A stretch of DNA of 64,000 nt from Ulva prolifera (GCA_023078555.1 CM041197.1:10350552-10414551), one strand, 5' to 3'. Shown: positions 44,334 through 57,250, counted from the stretch's first letter. Notes: generated by a model not told the origin, from the sequence alone. A program made the numbers and translations.

Positions 44334-47300
44334 ATGTTGAACGGCGCAGACGAAGGCTCTGACTGCGGTGTGTCACCAATGGCGTCGCCGTCCAAGGAGT
44401 TCACGGCAACGCTCCAGAATGACGGCAGAACGCAGAGTAGTCTACAGAAGGGGGCTCGGGCTACGTTTTGGGGCTTGAAACATTTCCAATGGTATCTAAC
44501 CGTCTTGGCAATATTAGTGCTGGTGGCCATCTCGCTGGCATCCAGCTACATTGATGGTGTCGGGGACAACACTCGAGGCATCTTAGACGTACTCGATGTG
44601 AAGGCCTCGACCGTGTCACGCGTGATCACTGGCGTCAAGTGGGTCATTGCTGCAACATGGGCACTCGCCGGGACTACGATGCTAGGTATGAACCGCCCAG
44701 ACTCGCGACAAAACACTCTCGTGCGAAGCCTTTGTGACTATATTCTGCTTGTCATTGCAGCAGACGCACACCAGAAGGCCACCGTCACCGCACCCAGTTT
44801 GTTTGCTCAATGATTTCTGGCATGCTCTGCGGCACTGCCTCCCCGACGCAATGCTTTCGATCAGAATGCACCTGTGAATGGTTATGAAAAGTATGTAGTG
44901 CTGCTTCATGGCACTGACTCTTTGTCCGGGCCCACACTTGCCCCGGCCCTGTGCGTGCGCCGTTGCTGCGTGGATTTTTGTCGCGCACAGTGACCCGCGA
45001 TGGGCCGTTATTGCACTGAACTTTCTGTTTACTGTTGTTGCAATTTCTATCAACTACCGTTCGAGCGGAGCCTTCGCAAACAACGCCGTCTTCACCGAAA
45101 CACTGATCTGAAGCTATCCTTCGAGGTCAGGCCGCTGAAGCCGGCACCAACATACGTGACTGCGAGTATGTGGTGTCTATCACACGAGCACGTCTAGCGT
45201 ACATCTACGGGAGCCCCGGCTGATGGCCCACACCTCGTTCAAACCGTGGCGCATCACGGCCCAGTCAGCAGCAGGCCAAATTACTGTGAGCCACATGCAT
45301 GGCCGCACACGCGTGGTCGTCCACGCCCGCACACGCATCGCCGCAGATGTGCACAGCCAGCTCCCCTATTCACCCCCCGAGCCCATGCAGCGTCCGTCTT
45401 TGCGGCGGTAAACAAATTCTATGTCGTGCGGCGGCGAGAGACGTTTGATCGCCACGCCGCCGACTGCAGCATCTCGGAGCAGCGCACGTGGCGGGCATGC
45501 ATCGGCTTCAACTTCTCCCGGGCGCTCCTCAACACCGTGCACGTCTTCGTGCTGCTCACCGCGTGGTGGTTCATCGTGCTGCTGTGCGCGGGCGTCGCGT
45601 GTGTGACGCTGTTCTACTTTGTGGACGAGGCGGCCGGCAGAGCGATGGGAAACATCGTTGCGGCCGAGACGGTGCGCCCCCGCCCCCCGCTCTGCTTCGT
45701 GCTGCGCCCGCTCATTGCTCATAAACGACGCTGCGTTTTGCATCCTCGTTTGGCCATCGTCGCTGTGCCGTGAGGGCCATGCTCTGCTGCAGCTGCACCT
45801 GGGCACTGCTTCCACCCTGCTTCCACCCTGCTTCCATTCTGTCCCGTCCCGCCCAAACAGGCGCATGCGCCGCAGCGGCACAGCTCACCTCGCTGAGTCA
45901 TGCTGCCCTGCCCTCCCAGCACCCAGCACGCTGGAACCTGCTCCTTGCAGGGTTGGCTCATTTGACCCACCATCAACTTGCTGAGTTCATAAAAGGGTAA
46001 CAAAGGTAAGTGGGCATCATGCTGCACCCGCACACCCTCGCGCACACCTTCACCAGCCTCAGCACCCCGACGGCCGTGGTGCAGGACAGCAGTGACAGGT
46101 CGCCTTGCAGCAATGTTGTTTTTACAGGGCTGCCATCCAGAGATCACACCTGACGTTTTCGGAACTGTTCTGCGTGATCGAGCTCGACGACCCAGCACGG
46201 TGCAGGAGACCAACATCTTCACAGAGACGATCACGGAATGGATGAAGAAGCACAGCGAGGATCTGACGTCCCTCTCCTCCACCATCAACACCCTCTGCGC
46301 CGCCACCACCTGCCCCCCCGACCTCCAGGGTGCGATCGGCACCCTCAACGAGCTCGACTCGGAGGTGGCGCGCGTCACCGACACCCTCACCGAAGCCGAG
46401 GCCGTCGTCTGCCCCAGCACCTCCTGCATCAACCTCGACCAGATCTGGTTCCTCGAGGCAGACGGCTGCGTGTGTGCGTCGACGACCGTGCGCGCGGTGC
46501 GAGAGTACGCCAGTGCCGGTGCGTCCTCCCTGATCAACCCTCCCGATCAACCCTCCCTCCTCCCCCGGCCCAGCCCCCATCCGCAGCCCCGCTTTGCAAC
46601 GCTTGGCTGCTGCGTAGCTTGTCTTTGATGCAGCGCGGCCACGCCTGATGCACCCACACATGATGCAACCAGGGGCAACTCCCTGAGATTGTGCGAGTGA
46701 GATGTCGAGTACAACGTCTCGGCAGCATCCGCTTCCGTCCTCAGAAGAGGAACGTTTGGGTCATTGGAGCTGTGTGGTTGTGAATGCAGGGCTTTATACT
46801 GTGAGGAGCGCAGGCTGTGTGTTTGTTGCGGCCAGCCACAGCACCTGTACAGCCACCTGTCGTTTTGGCCTGTGTCATTCTGCCAGGGTCAATCCCCATC
46901 AGATGTACCGTTTGCGCTGTCTGGAAGCAGTCCGCTCTGAGGTCGGGTTGTGACGCGGAGGGTGTGCGTGTAGCAGCGGAGGACGCGTTCTGGGCAAGCA
47001 TCTGGACCGCCGTCGCCCTACTTGCTACGCTACTCATGGTGTCCAAGACTGCGATGAACCTCAAGTCACTGCTCAAGGACGAGCGCTGGATCAAGCGCAT
47101 GCGCCGCATCTTTGCGAAGCTCGCCAGCCGCGGCGTTCGCCTCGGCCCCGACGACTCCGCCTTCCTCCACAGCTCCTCCTCCGCCACCCGCTTCCAGGAG
47201 CTCGTTTACGCCGCGCTGCCCTCCACCTCCTCCGGCACGCTCCCGCCGCCAGCGGGCGCCGGCACCGCCGCTGTCGCGGCGTCGCCGTCAGGGCGGTGGC

Positions 47301-48490
47301 GGCAGGCAGCCGCCGCTGCGGTGCGGCGGCTGCCGAGCCGGCGCCGCCGGTCGGTGGCTCCGGCGGAGCCGGGGCCCAGGCACTCCGCGGAGCTCGTCGC
47401 CGTCGAGCTGTCAGACACGGCGCCGGCGACCAGCGAGGGGCGCTGGGACGCGCTGCAGTCGCTCGCAGGAGAGGAGGAGCCGTACGCCGAGATGGCGATA
47501 GAGCACTCCCTGAAGCAGATGCTTGACCGCGCGTCGTCTCGCCGCGCCGGCTCCCTCACCCCGAGCGACAAACTCCACTCACCGGAGCACTACCTCATGC
47601 TCTCGCACGGCCCCTCCTCCCCCCCTTTCGTCCATCCCCCCGCCCCTAGCCCCCTGCCAACCGCAAGCACCTTCACCCTCGACAGGTCCTCCAACGAGTC
47701 CTCCCCAGACTCCGCGGCCGCCGGTGCGCCTGGGGGGGCCTCCAGCAGCGCACATGTGTCCCTCCGCGTCGCCTCCGACGCAAGTAACACCGCTGCCGTC
47801 TCGGCGCCCGGCGGCGCACCGGACGACTGGCACACCCGGCTCGCCGCGATGGAGTCCGAGTCCCCCTTCGCCCCCCCCCGGCCCGTACCCCTGCAGCCCC
47901 GGCGCAGCAGCCTCGACCCGGCCGTGCCCGCCTCGGCGGCACATGAGACCGGCCCCGAGGTCGTCGGCGGCGACGCGCTCGCCCCCATGGCCTCTCCGGA
48001 CTCCGCATTCGCAATCACAGTTAAACCCCCCCTCGCTGCAGCGATGCCGCTCAGCGACCGCCCCCCCGCCCACCCTGGAATCCCGCAGCCCCTCGTCCCA
48101 AGCACCCTCCCCATCCACACCGGCGCCGCACCCGCCGGGCCCCCGGCCTCCCGCGCCTCGTCAGGGTTCGTCACCGCGCAGAGCGAGCCGAGCGGCAGCA
48201 GCGACGGCAGCCCCGGGCTGACGTCGACTGCAGAGGACAGCGACGTCACCGACTCGGGGCGGGTGATCAGCGGCGGCCTGAGCGTGCGCCAGAGCGGGCC
48301 CCTGCCGCTTACCCCTGCCGCCCTGTACAATGACTCCAGCAGCGGCACCATCCGCACTGTGACGGGGGAGAGCAGCATGTCCCCGGAGCTGCCGTTCCTC
48401 ATGCCTCCCAGCGGCGCACGGCGGCAACAGCACCCCCTCTTCCGCGACAGAACAACAGTGGAGGGCCCACCCTCCGGGCAGAGCGACTGA
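44334..48490 (+). CDS. Multipass membrane protein with Cys-containing loop and long Ser/Pro-rich tail, unrecognised family
   Basis: Exons 44334-44685, 45391-45671, 46206-46518 and 46977-48490 join in phases 1, 0 and 1 to 819 aa. Hydrophobic segments: residues ~50-72 (YLTVLAILVLVAISLASSY); ~103-125, where the exon 1/2 join restores one continuous helix ending VVRRRE; ~162-195 (FVLLTAWWFIVLLCAGVACV), long enough for one or two passes; and ~320-338 (WTAVALLATLLMV). Between the third and fourth lies a probable external loop of about 110 residues with NTLCAATTC, VVCPSTSC and GCVC. After the last helix and a basic stretch comes a tail of more than 400 residues rich in Ser, Pro, Ala and Gly, likely disordered and cytoplasmic. 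The outline is loosely like tweety-type proteins, but I cannot assign a family. Exon 3 might instead begin at 46128, inside a MITE; both choices are in phase. Confidence 0.7.
46092..46198 (+). mobile_element. M1 MITE-like copy abutting an exon acceptor
   Basis: It starts GTGACAGGTCGCC and ends GACCCAGCAC, with GGGCTGCCATCCAGAGA and TTCGGAACTGTTCTGCGTGA inside. It ends seven bases before exon 3 of the membrane-protein gene at 46206 and itself contains a usable TTTTTACAG acceptor at 46127. Confidence 0.65.
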
Positions 48491-51400
48491 GTGCAGCAGA
48501 TGACATCTGGAGAAGACGCGTTGTCGGTGCGGGCTGGTGCACGTGTTCTGCGCTGCTGCCGCGAGTGCGGCGGGAGGCTGGCCTATGCCAACATGCCCCG
48601 CTGTGACGTGTCCGCGATGATGGAGCATCAACATCATGGCGCACCCACACACGCCGCGTCGTGTCACAGCTGTGCTGTGCTGTGCTGTGCACCGGCAATC
48701 TCAGGTTGTGGTTGTGACGTGACATTCAGGTGAGGGTCTGGTCGGCATGTGCCGGCCGGACATTTGTACATTGGGGATGGCTCCCGTGAGCGCTGTGTCT
48801 GGCACTCGCGGCAGCGCGACTAGTGACACAAGGGCATGGCGGTGCGCGCGTCGCGAGCACAGGCCATGCATGTATGCGTTCGGCAGGAGTTGTGCTCGCG
48901 CAGCACTCTGCTGGGCCGTGAGCCTGGGCGCGCTGCGTGTGCTTCGTAGTTATCGGGCTATGCACAGGGGCCGGCAAGAGTTTGCATGCGTCACATGCAC
49001 GCGTGGTGGAGTTTTATGGTGACGCACCTGCTCGGAGCGGATTGAGTATTTTTGCATGCCGACGACATGGCCGCCATCTGCTACGGGTGCGTATGCGCGT
49101 GTATTGAGTTGAGAATCGAGGCTGTTGGCGGCCATTGATCGGAGCGTGTAGAGTGGGACGGGGGGCGGGGGTTCAGAGTGTATCATGCACTGTCTAGAAC
49201 AGTCGCCGAGTCGCCGCCCCGTGCCGGCCTGCGGCCCGTCAGCATGTTTTTTTCACACTTTTGTGTCGCGCAGGCGGGCGGCAGCCTGCGCACTGGGCGG
49301 GCTGGCATTGGCAGCGTGCGGCTGGTGTTGGGCCACATGGGCCAACCCGCTTCGTCGTGGCGTGTGGGCTGTTCGGTGCGGTTTCACATCTGCCCCGGCT
49401 GGCGGTGTGGTTGGCGCAGGCACCCGAGGGGATCCCGGGCACCATTTTGTGCTGGTGGTGCGGTTGGCGCAGGCGCAGGCACCTGAGGGGATGTCGGGCA
49501 GCATCTTGTGCTGGCGGTGTGGTTGGCGCAGGCACCCGAGGGGATGTCGGGCAGCATTTTGCCATACTTATTTTAGGTCGTGTTGTACTGCGCCGGATGC
49601 GTTTCAGATCCGGTGCAGCTTTCAAATGCGCCACTTTTGTGCACCGACGGTTTCGTGCGTGTGAGTCTGCTCCGCTTGAGTGCATGGCAGCTGCCATCCA
49701 GTGGCGTCCCGTGGCATGTACACCGGCTCATCAGAGCTTGCTGTAAGTTGGACTCGTCAACGCTACTGCTGGGGCAGAAGCAGGTGTGGAACGAGGCCGG
49801 GTTGGCACGACGGTGGTCGGCAGCTGACATACAAGGTCAGATATTTCACGTGATGTTGATTGTTGTGCCTGGTCGAGATGGCCTGTGGCAGAGCTTGTCT
49901 TGCTTTCATCCTGTGCCGCATCTGCTGACTTTGGTGGAGGCAGTTGTTTCGAAGGTGTAGCAGCAGGCAGGTGAAGGCACTGTGGCCTGAAGGCATTGCA
50001 TCTTAAGGACACGCTGCAGTCTGAAAGCATTGCGCTCAGGCAGGTCAAGGCGCTGCTGCAATGCGCTGCAGTGTAATGCCGGGCCAACACCACCACCAGA
50101 ACTGACCTGGCTGATAGCCATGGCTGTGTAACACACTTCGGTGTTGCTCGTACGTTTTTGGCAGCAACACTGGGATGTATAAGTTCGCAGAGATGTACAG
50201 TAACAGAACGAATGCCAATGTTCTCCGTGGCTGACCCTTCCCCGACAGTACACCTGAATATGCACACTCAGTCAACCGCAGGTCTTTGGTTTTCTTTCCT
50301 CTAGGCTGCCATGCATGTAGACAGCAGCAGCCTCAGTGCATCGATGTGATATGGTCTGAGGATCACAGCAGATATTACCTCAGCATTTAGTGCGTGCATG
50401 CCTTGCGACTGCAGCCACCAGCAGCATGCCCACACAAGGGCATGGCATGCAGCGCAACAGTGGTGATTGGCTTCTGACAGCGTAGAAAAGCAGGAGTACA
50501 CATATCTGGAGGTGTGCTCCACTGAAATAGATCTGCATGCATGCCTGCCCCTGTGATTGCTTGCTCGTCAGGTTTGTCGGAAACTGTTGGGCGGGAGGTT
50601 GAGGCAACATCACAACCCCTCACGGTGCAGTTCAACGCATTCAGACAGCGAGGCAGAGAGTCTGAGGATATAGTCTGAGTCTGAGACGTGGCCGGTCTGG
50701 TTGTGCATCTCTGGGACGCCCCAGAGCGTGTAGCAGCTTCGACACAGTCTCCTTACCAAAGCCAGCACCTCCCCGCGCAGGCCCAGGCAGAAAGCAAATG
50801 TACATTGCAATCATTCAACCAAATTGATAAGGCTATCTGCGACGCCACAGTGTGATTAATTGACTGCTTTGTCACAGCAGTGTGTGGTTGTGGCCCAGCT
50901 GCAGTGCCTGTGGCAACACGAACTACCCCAAGCTTGGGCCTGAGCCTCCACTCCAGGGCCAGCACTTCCAGACTCTATGATATCTTAAACTTCCAGGAGT
51001 GCATTAGTGTGCGTGTTGGAACAAGATTAGCAGCGGCGATTCTGCCAAGCATCCCGGAGTGATGTATTTTGTGACAGCCCTGTAGAAGCCGCTTGGTCCA
51101 GATCAAAGCCATTACCCCAGCATCATGTAACGGGGCTTCATGAGCTGCGCATGCCACGCTGGCATTCTGATGTCGTCATCGTAGGGCTCACCCAACGTAT
51201 CCCACATGGTTCAACGGACATCTCAGACAGCCACTCCCCCCCACAAACGCATGAAAAAGCATCAAAATGGTTATTTATATGAAGGTGGGCTGGTCACCCG
51301 CCGCAATATACCTCACGGAGCCTGGATACTGCAACAGACGAGCCAGCCAGGCCGGCATCACGAAATACGTCTGATAGCTGCCGTGTCGCACGTTGTGAAC

Positions 51401-51767
51401 ATGTCAATGCAGTGGCTCTGTAATCGGCAAAGATTGTCGAGCCAGCACGCACACCGCCTGGACAACACGTACAGAGCTCTGCAGAGCTCAGTGGGCTAGT
51501 ACGAGCTATCGAGATGCAGGCAGCAAACCGCCTCGTTTGAACTTGGTCACGTCTACAGACGACTCCGGGACGGCAGCTACAGAAGCAGGGGCCGGAGCAG
51601 CATGCATATCCAAGCATCAGTCCTTTACATGAACCTCCACGCGTGAGATCGCCAAACTGGTGGCTTAGACTCTCGGCCGTCGTCGTAGCAGACAAGGCCG
51701 AAGATAATCAGCGCTTCGTTCAGTCAGAGGCCTTCATGGCGTACTCAGATCGTAGGCCCAGCAGACT
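48491..51767. other. Intergenic region, left part of a segmental duplication
   Basis: No gene was recognised. From about 50.0 kb the sequence resembles 55.45 kb onward, so this is the upstream flank duplicated with the leucine-rich gene. Scattered shared blocks include GCAGAGATGTACAGT and GTGCATCTCTGGGAC. A decayed gene cannot be excluded. Confidence 0.45.
49408..49562. repeat. Tandem repeat of about 55 bp, three units
   Basis: Units contain GGTTGGCGCAGGCAC, GAGGGGAT and GGGCA-CATTTTGTGCTGG in order. The middle unit carries an extra GCGCAG. Confidence 0.8.
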
Positions 51768-54393
51768 ATGAGCTCCGTATTTGTAGTGCCCTCGGCGCAG
51801 GAGGCAGCTCCTGCGCCTGCGTACCTCTGTACCCATGTCGACTCTCGACCGTGCTAAAATCTCTTGCAAACACTGGGGGCCCTGTATCTTTGCCAAACGG
51901 TATCTCCAGGCAGGAACTCCTAGTCTGGGCAGATGTGGAACCTTCTTGCGTTGCAGAGACTGTGCCGACCGTGGACTTGTGCACTGCGCTGCGGGTGCGA
52001 CATCTGTGCTACAGAAATTCGCCTAGACACAGCAGTCGACATACACAGATACATATTTTGCGTGCAGGTCGCCGACGCACTCGGTGACTCGTGCACACGG
52101 GAGATCACCACAGCACTGGTCACTCGTCTGCGAATCACAGACTGGTCCAATCCAGATGAAGCCGACGCAATGATGTACAGCATCCACTGTCTCAATCACA
52201 GTATTCAACGTGAGGTTTTTTTTTCGCTCGCAACCGACTTGGAGAGCCTCACCTGTAGTATGGACAATTGGCCGATCTCATTGCAGCAGGTGCCGTGTCT
52301 CTCACCGGCCTTTGCCTGCCTCCCGATCATGTCGCGCATTTGTCTATTCATATGTTGAGGTTTTTTTTTTTTTTTTTGAAGCCCTACGTACAAAAGCGGT
52401 GCTGGGCCCACTGGCATGTGTACTGCATGACCACGCAGCTGCCGTGCACGCTTGGTTGCTGTTGTGGCAGCCGGTCACTGGTTTGGCTTTGTGTTTCTGT
52501 TTGCTTTGACATACAATGGCCGGGTATGCGTAACTTATGAGGGTGCATGACCACGCAGCTGCCGTGCAGGCCGGCTTCGATGCGGTCCTCTCCTCCCAAC
52601 GCACGGTCGACATGCTTGGTATCGGGTTTCGAGACGACTACACCCGACGGCTGAACAGGTTCCTACTCCTGCTCGCACGCTCCCGGCTCACATTTCCAGG
52701 CCTGTCAACCTTGAGCCTTACATTTGCAATGCCAACACGGGCCACCGCCTGCCACCTCGCAGACATCCTGGCCCACCACACCACCCTCTCCTCTCTCACC
52801 TTGCACGCAGTGAAATCTCCATTGTTTGGAGAGTGCGGTCAAGCACCCCCTGACGCCCTACCCACCGGCCTCTCATCCATCCCCCAGCTCTCCGCCCTCA
52901 CCCACCTCGACATCTCAATCAACAGCCAGCTCCTGCCAGACAGCCCCGCGACCTCCGCCACCATCGCCGCGCTCTGCCGCGCGGTCAACGCGACCCCCCA
53001 TCTCTCGGACCTTCTCCTCCACTTCAGCAATCACCCCGCCTCACGCCCAAGCGCCGCCGCGCCCACTGGGTGGCCCCGTGCCACCCTCGACCCCCTCCTC
53101 GCCGCCATCTCCTCCGCCCCCGCTCTCACATCCCTCCAATTCACCTCCGCGATCCCGCCCCCCATCTGCCGCCCCGCCCCACTCCTCCCAACGCTGCGCT
53201 ACCTCAAGGTGTCCCCCGCGACCGTCACCATCCTACCCCTGCAGCCAAACCCCGGCGCCATTGGCGTCCACGTGGGAGCCCCAGCGCTCACATCCATCAC
53301 CCTCGCCCACGGACGCGGGAGCAGCGACCCCGACCACCTGGTGGCTTTCCTCCTCCGCCTCCCCTCCTACCCAGCGCTCCAACGCATCAACCTCGAGGGT
53401 TTCACCTTCGGGGTCTCTGGCATTGCTGACCCCGCCGCCACACTCGCCAGCCTCCGCGGCTTCTCCACCCTCTCCGCCCTCACCGCCCTCACCGTCAGCC
53501 TCCGCTTCAGCTGCACCAAGCCGCGCGCGCTCCCCGGCCTCGTCTCCGCGATCGGCACCCTCCCCCGCCTGAAGGAGCTGTACATGCTTACACGCCTTGA
53601 AGGCAAGGCGAGGCATAGCGTTGCTCCCCCGTCTCGAGTTCCCAGCGAGAATGTCGCCGCTGATGTGGCGGATGTAGGCTCCTACCCGGACTCCCTTGAC
53701 ACTGTGCTGAACCCCCTTCGCCGCGTCACCTGCCTGAGCATCCTGACCTTCCGGGTACATAGCTCCGATGAGGAGGACGATGTGCATGAGAAGGCCCTCC
53801 GGCGGCTGAGCCGCGCAGGCGCTGCTCTACTCTCGGACCGGCCCAAGTCGTGGGACGGAGGGATGAAGCGGCTTGAGATTGTGATCGACGTGCCCCGACC
53901 CCTGCTCCCGCTCTCGTCCAGCATGCGCCCCATGCATGCTCTGCAGGATCTGAACATTGGGGGAGTGGCAGTGTGCGCCGAGGCGCTCACGCTGCTCGCG
54001 GCGCGGGTGCCTGCGCTCACGCGGCTCCAGATGGCGCCAAGGCCGTTGAGCAAGGGGTTTGTGTGGCGGCTCGCCGACTTCACTCGGCGTGTGCCGGCGC
54101 TGGCGCAGGTGGAGATCAGAGAGCATGCCAGACGAGAGCATATCTTGGCAGAGATACGCAGCGGCCAGTGGCTCACGCGGCGGTGGATTTCGTTCGTCGA
54201 TGCACTGCCGGACTTGCCTCGCCGGGGCAAATATCGTCTCCCCTTGAGAGTCGATCTGATCCGCAAGTTCCCCCCCTGCAAGCAGCCGCTTGCGAGGGAG
54301 AAGGTGACCGCGGCGTTGCGCCGGCTGCGTGACCAGGGGGCCAAGGTCGACGATGATCTGCATGTCGTAGAGTACCCCCAGCCCGCGTGCTAG
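51768..54393 (+). CDS. Leucine-rich repeat protein, copy 1, with a frameshift in exon 1
   Basis: Exons 51768-51994, 52068-52289 and 52570-54393 correspond one to one with copy 2. Exon 2 is exactly 222 nt in both, and exon 3 is a 608-codon frame including the stop. Exon 1 is 227 nt against 243 nt because 16 bases are missing after the codons for HVDSR, between short TCG repeats. Translation from the conserved ATG (51768) therefore stops at a TAA 30 codons on, and the correct frame of the rest of exon 1 has no ATG back to an upstream stop at 51704-51706. Exons 2 and 3 are undamaged, so the break is recent, a sequencing error, or bypassed by an unseen start. Exon 3 encodes leucine-rich segments such as LSALTHLDISIN and YPALQRINLEGF. 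Confidence 0.7.
52424..52568. repeat. Direct repeat duplicating the exon 3 acceptor of copy 1
   Basis: A 25-bp segment (TGCATGACCACGCAGCTGCC plus GTGCA) occurs at 52424-52448 and 52544-52568. The downstream copy continues into CAG and exon 3; the upstream copy continues into C and is not a splice site. An upstream T run lies at about 52361-52377. Confidence 0.8.
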
Positions 54394-57250
54394 GTGCCAC
54401 TCTGTGCTGTGCGCCTGCTGCGGTGTTTGTTGATGCGGCATGTGATGTGGTGAGGGCAAGGGCTGCAGGCTGTTGTGAGCGCATGCGGTTGCCGTGACGA
54501 TGAGTCCCCATGGCATGGTGGCAGCCGCATGAGTTGTTTATGCTGAGGCAGCTGTGTTGCCTGGACGTGCTGGGGAAACATGTTACGACGGTGCAGACAG
54601 CTGCGTACCCGTACAGCCACACAGATCGATGTGGAGTGCTGACACTGATTGGTCGTGCTGTTGACTGGAGAGCGCTAGCGCTGCTTCGACCCTCCCCGCG
54701 AACCTGTCGGGCACAGACGCGGCGCGTTGTCAGTCCAGCCTGACAGTCACACAGCTCTGCATAGCTTGATCCATGTACACACACGATGGTCGTTAGACGG
54801 GCATGCAAATTCTTGGTGACGTGAAGTGGATCATGTGTTTTCAATCTTTCAGGCCCTGTCCTATTTCTTCAATGCGCTGAAGTGGTCCCTGATCAAGGTA
54901 TTGTCTCGGTGCAGGAACGGCTTTCTCTTTGGCCTTGCCCAGTGTATGAGCCTGCTCGCTGTTGTGCATGGAACCTGGGCCAGCTGAGCTGGCTTCCACT
55001 TGCCATCCACTTGCCTGCTGAAACATGTACACTGGCTTGTCAGTGCTTGCTGTTGCGTGTTGCACTTGTCAACAGTGTTGCTCAGGCACAAGCAGATCTG
55101 GATGGAGACGAGCGCGCAGGACAATTGCAGATCACATGCTGACGTGCATGCTCGTGTTGTGAATCACATGCTCTGGGTTGTGAGGAATGACCCAGACGGC
55201 CGGTGCTGGAGCCTGCCCTGCCTTGTCGCTGTGTGTCTTTCGCTGCCTACAGTAGAGGCATGTGTGTCCGGGTGGTGTGAGCCGAAATGACCTGACCTGA
55301 TTACAGTTGTAATCCCCATGAGACCGAATCGGTGACATTACTACACACTGTCTCAGACCAAGAGTCCCGCGCGCCATCAAAGCATCATGCATGCCTCTCA
55401 CCATGTACGGCTGACTACATCAATCACATCACCGGGGTAAGGCAGGTAGGTGGATGCACTGCAGTCTGAAATCTCTTTGGTCAGGCAGGTTCAGGCCCTG
55501 TTGTCACACACTGCAGTGTGACAGCTGGAACACACGTCACCAAAAGTTGGCTGGGCAGCAGCATGTAGCGCTCTGTGGCACGGGGTTGTACACACCCAAA
55601 CTGAAGGAAAACCACAAAGATCATGCTACTGGATGCTTTTGCAGAGATGTACAGTGACAGCCCAGATACCAGGCATCCTTATCTTCCTTGTGCGTCCCCA
55701 TTCGAGCAGGCCTGTCAAATCATGTATACCCAATTTACAGCAGGTCAGTGGTCAGGCCTCGACCCCAGCCTCCCATGCATGAAGGCACCGCCGTGCAGGC
55801 ACAGTGCAACGGTGTGATGTGTACTTAGTGAGAAGTTTTGCAGAGACCACTGCTGGAGACATGAAGTGCATGCCTGGCGGATGCAGTGACGAACAGCCAG
55901 CAAGCACAAGGGCGCGGGCTGCAGAGCTCCAGAGCTCCAGCGCACACTGGCCTCAGCCTGTCATGGCCAGGAGAAGAAAGAAGAAAAAGGTGCAGAGTCC
56001 TTATGCACCAGATCTTCCGGGAGGGATTGTGTTCTCCCTAGCCGTGAAGCATGCCTAGGCGTGCTTGCACACATGTGGTGGTCAGCACTGTTGGGCCGGC
56101 GATCTGGGCGGCATTGCACACACAATCATTCAGTCCAGTGCTTTCAGATGTGAAGTTAGTTTGTGCGCGAGTTGTACACATGCTTGCTCCAGTCGTGCAT
56201 CTCTGGGACCCTCTGAGGGCTTCTTCATTGCATCTTCCTTTTCACTGAAGCCAGCATCTGGATCCCGCTCGCGGATCCAGTACTACACAAGACACACGGA
56301 GCCGAGCCTCATCCAGTTTGAATCTTTGAAGCGTAGTGCCACAATGCTGACGCGTACAGTGTCAACATGGGGTAGATGTGGCCCAGGTGTTAGTGGTGCC
56401 GCGATCATCATCCCAGGCTTGGCCCTGAGCATCCACGACCTCAACAAACAAACGCCACATGTCACTCTTGAAGTAGATATGATCAGTCGTGCATCAGACT
56501 GGGGTGCGGGGGAGACAAGAATCTCTGGGTGCACGTAATGTGTGACACTCCTGTGGCAGACAGATGGTCCAACACAAAATAACAAGTGGCAGCATCACGG
56601 ACAGAAGAACCCTCAGCTGCGCATGCCAGGCGTTCTGCCACTGTGACTGCCGCTGTGTCGACCTCGCCCGACGTACTCGGCATGCTGACATGTGTAGCAC
56701 AGTCACTGATTTTCCCACCAAAGGTTTGAGAAGTACATGGACTGTGTTTTCGCATCAACTGAAGCAAGGCTGTTTGTCGTAAAAGGCCGCAGTGTACATC
56801 GCGAGGCCACGCTGCTGCAGTGACCAAGCCAGCCCGGCAGGCAGCATGGCATGCCTCGCCGGTCTGTGGGAATACACTTCGGAGTGTGGCAACAAGAGCA
56901 GCAGACGCCATCTGAGTCGCCAGAGACCCTCGAGCCGGCACACACTTCACCTCGGCTGCATGTACAGGCCTCACTCGGCGTAGCGCGAGCTATCGAGGTG
57001 CAGGAAGCATCCGGCCTAGTTCGAATTTTGTCACTACCTCTACAGATGCCTCCGGGCAGCGTGCCGCAGAGACCGCGAAAGCAAGCATTACACAGCATCA
57101 ACACCGTCCGTGAACCTCAAGGCTTTAGATCGCCAGACCGGCGATTCAGGCTCTCGGCCGTTGTCATGAAGGTCGAGGCGGAAGAGTAACCAGCGTTTTC
57201 TTCAGTCGGTAGCCTTCAGGACGTATGCAGATATCGGCGTGAGCAACAGT
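54394..57250. other. Spacer between leucine-rich gene copies 1 and 2
   Basis: No gene was recognised. The part from about 55.45 kb is the diverged counterpart of the region upstream of copy 1. Short frames such as 55623-55817 (+) and 56065-56538 (+) are not preserved in the other unit and are probably non-coding. Confidence 0.45.

Noticed and set aside
47206-48402. Long antisense frames of 121-270 codons
   Set aside because: Shadows of the GC-rich Ser/Pro tail exon of the membrane-protein gene on the plus strand.
52826-54516. Overlapping frames of 184-248 codons on both strands within leucine-rich copy 1
   Set aside because: The 608-codon frame is preserved in copy 2 in sequence and length; the alternatives are not.
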